Source: Phenylobacterium hankyongense
GTDB lineage: Bacteria > Pseudomonadota > Alphaproteobacteria > Caulobacterales > Caulobacteraceae
Assembly (NCBI RefSeq): GCF_003254505.1
Contig: NZ_QFYP01000001.1
Span: 2,278,001-2,342,000, forward strand
Length of the DNA stretch: 64,000 nt
Direction of reading: 5' to 3'
In this document: piece by piece, positions 58,436-64,000 of the stretch
Layout: each line of letters starts with the position of its first letter
Position numbering within the stretch: position 1 is the first letter of the stretch
Made by a program: the position numbers and the translations under genes
Notes under the pieces: model-generated
Database searches by the model: none
The model's input: the letters and a program-made list of their open reading frames with translations, nothing else
Told to the model about the DNA's origin: nothing

Positions 58436-58561
58436 TCGGGGGGGAAGGCCTAGAGCTTCACAGGTAGGTTCCACGATGTCGGCAAGCTTGTGATTTGAGG
58501 GTTCCTGCCGCCGCGCGCCGGCCCATTATCGCCAGGCGCTTCCGTCGGAGGGAGGCCCCGT

Positions 58562-58714
58562 GTGGACCAGCCGAATCTCTTCTGGATCAGCCTGGCGATC
58601 GTGGTGGCGCTCGCCGTCACGCTGGTGCTGGTGAATCTCGTCGTCTGGGTTGTTCGTGGTCGCTACAGACGCGCCCACCTGAGGGCCAGGACGTTGCCGC
58701 GGGACGAGGCCTGA
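58562..58714 (+). CDS. 50-residue single-helix membrane protein
   Basis: A short frame from GTG 58562 with GGAGGGAGG about 8 bases upstream. The protein is an N-terminal MDQPNLFWIS, one strong membrane helix (LAIVVALAVTLVLVNLVVWV) and a basic tail (RGRYRRAHLRARTLPRDEA), the layout of a small inner-membrane protein with its tail in the cytoplasm. It lies just to the right of the island. The helix, positive tail and ribosome site make a chance frame unlikely. Function unknown. Confidence 0.65.
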   Translation: MDQPNLFWISLAIVVALAVTLVLVNLVVWVVRGRYRRAHLRARTLPRDEA

Positions 58715-58742
58715 ACGCGACGCCGCGCCGGCGGCCGCCAGG

Positions 58743-58979
58743 TCAGCGGGCCAGGGGCAGGTTGTCGGCGGTCTCGGTGAAACCCAGGCGGCCGGCGACG
58801 CTGCCGTCGCGCAGGAAGATCCGCACCTCCGCCTCATGGCCGGCGTGCGCGTACTGCGCGGCCAGCCTTCGGGCCGCCTGCTCGGCCTGGGCGCCGCTCT
58901 GGAACAGCAGCTCGTTGTCGAAGGTGTCAGCCTTCACCGACCAGCCGACCAGGGCTGAACGCACGCAGATGAGGCGCAT
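58743..58979 (-). CDS. small conserved protein of unknown function
   Basis: A 78-residue protein, MRLICVRSALVGWSVKADTF onward, with an alpha-helical centre (AQAEQAARRLAAQYAHAG) and a C-terminal beta pair (EAEVRIFLRDGSVAGRLGF). The layout resembles small DUF2188-like alpha/beta domains, but I cannot assign it. AGGAGG lies right before the ATG at 58979, a strong site. It converges with the 50-residue membrane protein. Confidence 0.75.
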   Translation of the reverse strand: MRLICVRSALVGWSVKADTFDNELLFQSGAQAEQAARRLAAQYAHAGHEAEVRIFLRDGSVAGRLGFTETADNLPLAR

Positions 58980-59078
58980 AGGATCCTCCTGAACTCGGAG
59001 CGATCCTCTAGCGGCGGCTCGTGTCGGCCGAATGACGCCGTCGCCACATTCGCGGGGCGGCGGACGGTTCCGGCGGCC

Positions 59079-59249
59079 TTATTCGGACTCCTTCGGCGCC
59101 TCGATGGGTCGCGGGCGGTCGACCTGGCCGCGCTCGTCGGGCTTCTGCTTGCCGCTCTCGCCCCATTGGCCGCCGTAGATCGAGGGCTCGCCGGGGGTTT
59201 CCTTCTCCGGCGCGGCTTCAGGGGTGCTCTTCGGGGGTTCGCCTGACAT
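59079..59249 (-). CDS. 56-residue hydrophilic protein
   Basis: A short frame from ATG 59249, preceded by GAGAGGAGACCCG, encoding MSGEPPKSTPEAAPEKETPG, then SIYGGQWGESGKQKPDERGQ and a Pro/Glu-rich end. It looks intrinsically disordered and acidic. Similar short Pro/Glu-rich proteins occur in stress-response contexts, but no role is assigned. The good ribosome site and protein-like composition favour a real gene. Confidence 0.6.
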   Translation of the reverse strand: MSGEPPKSTPEAAPEKETPGEPSIYGGQWGESGKQKPDERGQVDRPRPIEAPKESE

Positions 59250-59394
59250 CGGGTCTCCTCTCCCTGCGCAACGCCCCAGCGGCGGCCAGGGGGCCGGCGG
59301 TCATCGCGAAGCTGTGACGTTGGCGCGGCTGGATGGCGGGCGTAAGATGTCCCCGCTGGGTGCCGGCCGTCTTTAACGAGAAGGAGGTGCATGG

Positions 59395-59667
59395 ATGCCC
59401 GAGCTCGCGATCTATCCCATTTCGGATCTGAGGATCCGCGTGGAGGTCCAGGATCGTCTCCGCCACACGCCCGGGCTCGACGCCTCGGACATCGAGGTCA
59501 AGGTCGACCATTGCGAGGTCCGCCTCGGCGGGGTCGTCTGGTCCGACGCCGACGCCCTGCGCGCGGTGGCCGTGGCCGTGGCGGTCGACGGCGTCAAGCG
59601 GGTGAAGAACACCCTGCTGGTGCAGGCCAAGCGCGGCGGCATGGGGACGGGCTTCCTCGCCCCCTAG
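59395..59667 (+). CDS. BON-domain protein
   Basis: A 90-residue protein that is essentially one BON domain: DLRIRVEVQDRLRHTPGLDA, then IEVKVDHCEVRLGGVVWSDA, and AVAVDGVKRVKNTLLVQAKR. BON domains bind phospholipid membranes; stand-alone ones are often stress-induced. No signal peptide is present, so it is probably cytoplasmic. AAGGAGG precedes the ATG. It ends just before the converging DUF2125-like gene. Confidence 0.88.
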   Translation: MPELAIYPISDLRIRVEVQDRLRHTPGLDASDIEVKVDHCEVRLGGVVWSDADALRAVAVAVAVDGVKRVKNTLLVQAKRGGMGTGFLAP

Positions 59668-59670
59668 CCG

Positions 59671-60714
59671 TCAGCGGCTCTCGTAGACCCTCGGCGCGGG
59701 CCCGATCGCCACGGGCCCGAGCGTCGTCTGGCCTGCCTGGAAGTCCAGGGTGGCGCGGGCGACGTCGCCGGTCCCCTGGCGCGCCTGCGCCACCGCCGCC
59801 GCGGCGTGGGCGGTCTCCGGCGGCAGGACGCCGGTCTCCCCCATGGCCCCGAGCGCCCGCGGCGCCTGTCGCAGCGAGACGTCCAGCACCCCTGACAACC
59901 GGCCGTCGCGGCTGACGCCCAGGGTTCCGGACTTGGCGCCGATCAGCGCGTCGCCGGCGGTGAGCCCGCCGTCGCGGACGGTCATCTGGCCGCCGGCGTC
60001 GGCCCAGCGGCGAACCGCGGAGGGCCAGTCGGAACCAGTGAAGGCGCTCATCTTCGACAACGTCGAGTTCCAGGCGATGGAGATCGGCTTGTCGCCGGCG
60101 ATGCGGCCGAGCAGGCCGGAAAGCCGGGCCTTGCCGTTGTCCACCTTCGCGAACACCCCGCCCTGGTCGTCGGGCCCGGCCCGCAGGTGGAACTCCACCC
60201 GGTCGGCCGCCGAGAGCGCGAAGGGCTGCGCGCCGGGGGCGGGGGCGAAGGTCAGCTTGACGCCCTCGAAGGAGAAGCTCGGCGGCCGCTTGTCGAAATC
60301 GCTCAGGCTGGCGCGGATCAACTGGCCCTTCACCGCCACCGGCCCGCCCACCGGCCGCACGAAGGTCAGCCCCTGCGGCGCGGCGACGATCCAGTGGGTC
60401 AGGGCGTGCATATAGGCCTCGCCCTCCAGGGACGGGGCCTCCAGCCCCCAGCCGGACGGCTCGCGGACGCGGGGCTCGGTCAGGGTCACGTCCATACGGA
60501 ACGGGTAGCCGCCGATCAGCCGGTCCTTCCAGCTGACCTGGTAGCCGGCGCTCTTCAGGTCGGCGACGGCGGCGTCCATCCGGGTTTCCGCCTGGCCCCG
60601 CGCCCAGAGCCAGAAGCCGCTCCAGGCGACGATGGCCAGCAGCAGCAGGATGAAGGGCAGGTAGAGCCCGAGGCGGCGGAATTTGCGGGGGGGCGGCAGA
60701 TCGTGCAGAGACAT
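59671..60714 (-). CDS. DUF2125-like envelope protein
   Basis: A 347-residue protein with an N-terminal anchor helix (LYLPFILLLLAIVAWSGFWL). The periplasmic part begins RMDAAVADLKSAGYQVSWKD and RLIGGYPFRMDVTLTEPRVR, which is the opening of the DUF2125 family, and contains ALTHWIVAAPQGLTF. The remainder is beta-strand-rich and may belong to the broader group of lipid-handling AsmA-like envelope proteins. It is divergent from the ChaC-like gene by 24 bases. Confidence 0.85.
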   Translation of the reverse strand: MSLHDLPPPRKFRRLGLYLPFILLLLAIVAWSGFWLWARGQAETRMDAAVADLKSAGYQVSWKDRLIGGYPFRMDVTLTEPRVREPSGWGLEAPSLEGEAYMHALTHWIVAAPQGLTFVRPVGGPVAVKGQLIRASLSDFDKRPPSFSFEGVKLTFAPAPGAQPFALSAADRVEFHLRAGPDDQGGVFAKVDNGKARLSGLLGRIAGDKPISIAWNSTLSKMSAFTGSDWPSAVRRWADAGGQMTVRDGGLTAGDALIGAKSGTLGVSRDGRLSGVLDVSLRQAPRALGAMGETGVLPPETAHAAAAVAQARQGTGDVARATLDFQAGQTTLGPVAIGPAPRVYESR

Positions 60715-60738
60715 GGGCCTTCTTTAGCGCGGGGCGCG

Positions 60739-61278
60739 ATGTCGGACGAGCGTTGGGTCTTCGGCTACGGCTCGCTGATGTGGCGGCCGGGGTTCGCGTT
60801 CGCCGAGCGGGCGGCGGCGACCCTGCACGGCCGCCGGCGGGCCTTCTGCATCTACTCCGTCCACCATCGCGGCACCTACGCGCGGCCGGGGCTGGTGCTG
60901 GGCCTGGCGCCGGGCGGGTCGACCCGCGGCATGGCCTACCGCATCGCCGACCGCGACTGGGAGGAGGTCTACGCCTACCTGCTGGAGCGCGAGCAGCCGA
61001 CCGAGACCTATCTGGAGGCCCGTCGCGAGGTGCGGCTGGCCGATGGCCGCCGGGTCGAGGCGCTGGTCTTCCTCTCCGACATCCACCATCCGCAGTGGGC
61101 GGGACGGCTGAGCCTGGAGCGGCAGGCGGAGCTGATCGCCGGCGCCACCGGGCTCTCCGGCCGCAACGTCGACTACCTGCGCGACCTGGTGGAGCACCTG
61201 CGCGAGGAGGGCGTGCGCGACCGCTGCATGGAGACCCTGCTGGGCCTGGTGCAGGCCCGCGAGCTGGTGGCCAGCTAG
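60739..61278 (+). CDS. ChaC-like gamma-glutamylcyclotransferase
   Basis: A 179-residue protein. WVFGYGSLMWRPGFAFAE is the substrate-binding glycine loop of ChaC-type cyclotransferases, followed by FCIYSVHHRGTYARPGLVLG and GMAYRIADRDWEEVYAYLLE, in which the Glu of EVYAYLLERE region is near the catalytic site. Members release 5-oxoproline from glutathione and so lower its level. It converges with plsC and overlaps its stop by four bases (61275-61278). Confidence 0.92.
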   Translation: MSDERWVFGYGSLMWRPGFAFAERAAATLHGRRRAFCIYSVHHRGTYARPGLVLGLAPGGSTRGMAYRIADRDWEEVYAYLLEREQPTETYLEARREVRLADGRRVEALVFLSDIHHPQWAGRLSLERQAELIAGATGLSGRNVDYLRDLVEHLREEGVRDRCMETLLGLVQARELVAS

Positions 61279-61982
61279 AGCGGCAGCAGCTTCGTCGAGG
61301 CGGTCTCGATCCGCTCTTCCAGGATGCGCATGAACTCGGCGCGTTTCAGGCCGGGCGGGATCGGCTCCAGGTACTCGAAGACGATGGTCCCCGGGTAGCG
61401 CAGGAAGCCATGGCGCGGCCAGTGGACGCCGGAGTTGGTGGCGACGGGGATGACCGGCACGTCGATCTCCCGGTAAAGCGCGGCGATCCCCGGCTTGTAG
61501 TCGCCCGGCACGCCCGGCTCGCCGCGGGTGCCCTCGGGGAAGATCACCACCTGCCGACCCTCCGCGAACCGTTCCTTGGCGTCCTTGACCAGCTTCTTCA
61601 GGGCGGTGGCGTGGGCCTCGCGATCCACGGCGATCATCCGCACGTGGCGGGCGTACCAGCTGAACCACGGAATCCGCATCAGCTCCTTCTTGGTGACGAA
61701 GGCGGAGGCCGGCAGCCAGATGAACTGGGCGAAGACGTCGAGCATGCACTGGTGCTTCGGCGCGACCAGGGCCGCGCCCAGCGGGATGTACTGGCGGCCG
61801 CGCACCTCGACCCGGATGTCGCAGCAGACCCGCAGCAGGACGAGGATCCCGGTCGCCCAGATCCTGAACATCCGCAGGCTCCACACCCGCGGCCCGAACA
61901 GCAGCGGCGTGCAGCCCACCGCCACCAGCACGGACCACAGGTAGAACAGCACCACGAAGATCAGCGATCGGACGGCAAGCAC
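61275..61982 (-). CDS. plsC: 1-acyl-sn-glycerol-3-phosphate acyltransferase
   Basis: A 235-residue membrane enzyme that acylates lysophosphatidate to phosphatidate. Its first helix is SLIFVVLFYLWSVLVAVGC. The catalytic His-x4-Asp is in VAPKHQCMLDVFAQ, and FPEGTRGEPG is the second conserved block. The start is a GTG at 61982, 2 bases past the YdcF stop, with AGAAGG upstream; longer upstream reading only re-reads the neighbour gene. Its last place in an operon after ftsE, ftsX and ydcF links phospholipid synthesis to cell division. Confidence 0.9.
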   Translation of the reverse strand: MLAVRSLIFVVLFYLWSVLVAVGCTPLLFGPRVWSLRMFRIWATGILVLLRVCCDIRVEVRGRQYIPLGAALVAPKHQCMLDVFAQFIWLPASAFVTKKELMRIPWFSWYARHVRMIAVDREAHATALKKLVKDAKERFAEGRQVVIFPEGTRGEPGVPGDYKPGIAALYREIDVPVIPVATNSGVHWPRHGFLRYPGTIVFEYLEPIPPGLKRAEFMRILEERIETASTKLLPL

Positions 61983-61984
61983 GG

Positions 61985-62614
61985 TCAGCCCTTCTGTTGC
62001 GTCGCGCCGGGCGCCGGTTCGCGAGGGCCCAGCCCCAGCACCGCCTCGCGGCCGAGGATCGCCAGATACTTGCAATACTCCACCACCATCAACCGCGCGC
62101 TGCGCGGGCTCTTCCACCAATGGCGGACCTTCAGCGACGGCGTGGCCACCGCATAGCTCTGCAGGTGCGCCTGCGGCTCGCGGAGCACGGCCCGCAGCTC
62201 GAGCATGGCGCGGGGCATGTGGTAGTCGGCGGTGACGATGATCAGGCTCGAATAGCCCCTGGCTTTGGCCCACTCGGCGGTCTCACGGGCGTTGCCCACC
62301 GTGTCGGCGGCGTTGAAGCCCAGGTCGACGCAGCAGTCGTAGAGCCGGCGTACGGCCTTGGAGGCGGTGCGGATGTCCTCGCGGCTGGCCTCGCGGTTGA
62401 CGCCGGACACCAGCACCCGCTTGCCGAGCCCCTCGCTCAGCAGGCCGACGGCGGCGGCGATCCGCTCGTTGGAGTTGGCCCCGGTCAGCGCCACGATCCC
62501 GTCGGCGACCTCCGGGTCCGTCGCCGGCGTCGACTGCTGCACCCGCGCGGCGAAGGCGAGCAGGCCTGCCGCCCAGATCAGCGCCACCATCAGGAAGGCC
62601 GCGATCGACTTCAT
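61985..62614 (-). CDS. YdcF/SanA/ElyC family (DUF218) protein
   Basis: A 209-residue protein with an N-terminal membrane segment (IAAFLMVALIWAAGLLAFAA). The DUF218 fold follows: DGIVALTGANSNERIAAAVG, KRVLVSGVN, ADTVGNARETAEWAKARGYS and LIIVTADYHMPRAMLELRAV. ElyC/SanA relatives affect envelope integrity and peptidoglycan precursor supply, matching its place behind ftsEX. Its ATG overlaps the end of ftsX by four bases. Confidence 0.9.
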   Translation of the reverse strand: MKSIAAFLMVALIWAAGLLAFAARVQQSTPATDPEVADGIVALTGANSNERIAAAVGLLSEGLGKRVLVSGVNREASREDIRTASKAVRRLYDCCVDLGFNAADTVGNARETAEWAKARGYSSLIIVTADYHMPRAMLELRAVLREPQAHLQSYAVATPSLKVRHWWKSPRSARLMVVEYCKYLAILGREAVLGLGPREPAPGATQQKG

Positions 62615-63504
62615 TGCATCTCCCGGATCAGCCCGCTGGCCGTCAGCCGCGCGGCCGTCGCGGCGACCACGGCGGCGATCAGCGGGCAGGGTAGCACGGC
62701 CAGCAGGTCGCCCCAGGCGATGGGCAGGGCGGGCGTCAGCCCCTCGCCGCCGCCGGCCAGCCGCAGGACCGCGCCCAGGCCCGCGGCCGCGATCGCGCCC
62801 AGCAGGCCCGAGAGACCCGCGATCCGGGCGAACCGCAACTGGAACAGCCGGGCGATGAAGCCGTCACCGGCCCCGGAGAGGTGCAGCACCTCGACCACGT
62901 CCCTGCGCGCCGCCAGACCCGCCCGCGTGGCGAAGGCCACCACCGCGGCCGCCGCGCCGGCGATCAGCAGGAACACCGCCGATCCGGTCCAGCGCACCAC
63001 GCCGGCCGCGCGGCGGATGTCCTTCAGCCAGACGCTGTGGTCGTCGACGACGGCGTCCAGCCCCTGGGCCTTCAGCGCCGCGTCGAGCACCGGGGCGGTG
63101 GCGGGCTGGCGCGCGTCCAGGCTGACCGCCACCAGGCGCGGCACCGGCAGGTCCTCCAGGTCGGTGACGTCGCCCAGCCAGGGCCGGATCAGGTCGTAGG
63201 CCTTCTGCGGCTCCAGGGCGCGGGCCTCGGAGACCCCGGGAACGCCGGCCAGCGCCTCGGCGGCGCGGGCGGCGGCGGCGTCCGGGCTCTCGCCGCCCCT
63301 GGCGCGGACGATGACCGTCGCCTCGGCCGCGAGCTGGCTGCTCCAGCCATGGGCGGCGCGGTCGGCGGCGATCACCCCGAGCGCGGTCAGGCAGGCCAGG
63401 AAGCAGAGCACCGCCACCACGAAGATCAGCGAGCCGTCGCGGGCCTCGCTCTCGGGCAGGAAAGGCGCCGGCCGCCAGCGGGCGGGATCGAACAGCTCGC
63501 TCAT
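62611..63504 (-). CDS. ftsX: cell division protein FtsX
   Basis: A 297-residue permease-like protein. An N-terminal helix (IFVVAVLCFLACLTALGVIA) is followed by a periplasmic domain and then three helices, including AVFLLIAGAAAAVVAFATRA and LLAVLPCPLIAAVVAATAAR. The VEVLHLSGAGDGFIARLFQL loop is the FtsX signature between helices. With FtsE it activates peptidoglycan hydrolysis at the division site. It overlaps ftsE by four bases (63501-63504). Confidence 0.9.
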   Translation of the reverse strand: MSELFDPARWRPAPFLPESEARDGSLIFVVAVLCFLACLTALGVIAADRAAHGWSSQLAAEATVIVRARGGESPDAAAARAAEALAGVPGVSEARALEPQKAYDLIRPWLGDVTDLEDLPVPRLVAVSLDARQPATAPVLDAALKAQGLDAVVDDHSVWLKDIRRAAGVVRWTGSAVFLLIAGAAAAVVAFATRAGLAARRDVVEVLHLSGAGDGFIARLFQLRFARIAGLSGLLGAIAAAGLGAVLRLAGGGEGLTPALPIAWGDLLAVLPCPLIAAVVAATAARLTASGLIREMQ

Positions 63505-64000
63505 GGCGCCGCCGGGCCCTGCGGCGCCGGTCCCTGGGGAGGGCGGGCCGTCAGCCGACCGCCCTCCAGGTGCAGCACCGGCCGTCCGGAGCGGGCCACC
63601 ATGTCCTGGTCGTGGGTGGCGATCAGCACCGTCGTGCCCAGCCGGTTCAGCTCCACGAACAGCCGGTAGATGCGCAGCGCCATCTCGTGGTCGACGTTGC
63701 CGGTGGGCTCGTCGGCCAGCAGGATTTCCGGCCGGGCGACCACCGCGCGGGCGATCGCCAGCCGCTGCTTCTCGCCGCCGGCCAGGGTGGCGGGCATGGC
63801 GTGCATCCGCTGCCCGAGGCCCACCCAGCTCAGCAGCTCGGCCACGTCGTTGCGGTACTCGGCCGGCCGCCGCCCGGAAATGCGCAGCGGGATGGCGGCG
63901 TTGTCGAAGGTCGAGAGGTGGTCGAGCAGCAGCAGCTCCTGGAACACCACCCCGATCCGGCGGCGCAGGTGCGGCCGGCTCTCGGCGGTCGAGCGGGAGA
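63501..64000 (-). CDS. ftsE: cell division ATP-binding protein FtsE (5' part beyond window)
   Basis: The frame is open to the right edge, so the N terminus with Walker A is missing. Visible parts are the Q loop IGVVFQELLLLDHLSTFDNA, the signature LAGGEKQRLAIARAVVARPE, Walker B LLADEPTGNVD and TVLIATHD with the switch His. The DEPTGNVD wording is typical of FtsE. The C terminus is Pro/Gln-rich. It is the first visible gene of the ftsE-ftsX-ydcF-plsC operon. Confidence 0.92.
   Translation of the reverse strand, partial: SRSTAESRPHLRRRIGVVFQELLLLDHLSTFDNAAIPLRISGRRPAEYRNDVAELLSWVGLGQRMHAMPATLAGGEKQRLAIARAVVARPEILLADEPTGNVDHEMALRIYRLFVELNRLGTTVLIATHDQDMVARSGRPVLHLEGGRLTARPPQGPAPQGPAAP

Larger units (their letters stand above)
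47848..58500. other. putative genomic island: organophosphate uptake module
   Basis: The region starts directly at the tRNA-Met 3' end. It has visibly lower GC and more A/T-ending codons than both flanks, most clearly inside the TonB receptor (around 53,520-53,700 and 55,050-55,700). It holds seven genes with a coherent theme: PhnDCE-type importer, HAD phosphatase, RpiR regulator, TonB receptor and propeller-phosphoesterase. No integrase, transposase or obvious duplicate of the tRNA 3' end near 58.5 kb was found, so boundaries are approximate and a mobile origin is inferred. Confidence 0.55.

Noticed and set aside
58436..58561. Duplicate of the tRNA-Met 3' end as the right attachment site of the island
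   Set aside because: No stretch resembling GGTTCGATCCCGCC or the CCCAGCTACCA end was found there; the right boundary is set by composition only.

Overview
The window looks like a chromosomal segment of a Caulobacteraceae-type alphaproteobacterium, with Phenylobacterium or Caulobacter as the best guess. The reasons are the very high GC, GTG/TTG starts behind strong Shine-Dalgarno sites, two large TonB-dependent receptors, PHB-granule genes, FixL/FixJ-like signalling, and several small families typical of the group. No rRNA, CRISPR array, integrase or intact IS element was seen.

Layout. 0-8 kb: a partial PLP enzyme, a small lipoprotein, a TPP riboswitch with thiC, a REP-like inverted pair, a TonB-dependent receptor, a nitrobindin-like protein, a GreA/GreB-family factor and a Thr/Pro/Ala-rich membrane protein. 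8-18 kb: acyl-CoA synthetase, secreted M20 amidohydrolase, uvrC, TPR protein, a class A penicillin-binding protein and pgsA. 18-21 kb: phasin and PHB depolymerase, each preceded by the same dyad that matches the reported PhaR operator. 20-27 kb: cytochrome c, YciI protein, GST, YceI protein, sdaA, a pirin coupled to an unknown protein, and an Lrp/AsnC regulator divergent from a fused indolepyruvate oxidoreductase (27-30.5 kb). 30.6-36 kb is more accessory: an NTF2-SDR fusion divergent from an HxlR regulator, a YciI/HxlR pair around a near-perfect palindrome, an unexplained 108-bp inverted-repeat unit, an exonuclease and small unknowns. 36-39.3 kb: a PAS histidine kinase, its LuxR-type regulator and a stand-alone receiver. 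39.4-47.7 kb: small proteins, secreted hydrolases, an L-2-hydroxyglutarate-oxidase-like flavoprotein, and an asparagine synthase coupled to a glycosyltransferase.

47.85-58.5 kb, directly behind a tRNA-Met(CAU), has visibly lower GC and different codon use from both flanks and looks horizontally acquired. It holds a compact set of genes: PhnD-PhnC-PhnE-type importer, HAD-IIA phosphatase, RpiR/SIS regulator, TonB-dependent receptor, and a secreted beta-propeller/phosphoesterase. I read it as an organophosphate capture, hydrolysis and import module. Its substrate is unknown, and it is the most interesting item in the window.

58.5-64 kb returns to high-GC core sequence: small proteins (two below 60 residues), a BON-domain protein, a DUF2125-like protein, a ChaC-like cyclotransferase, and a tightly packed ftsE-ftsX-ydcF-plsC operon that runs off the right edge.
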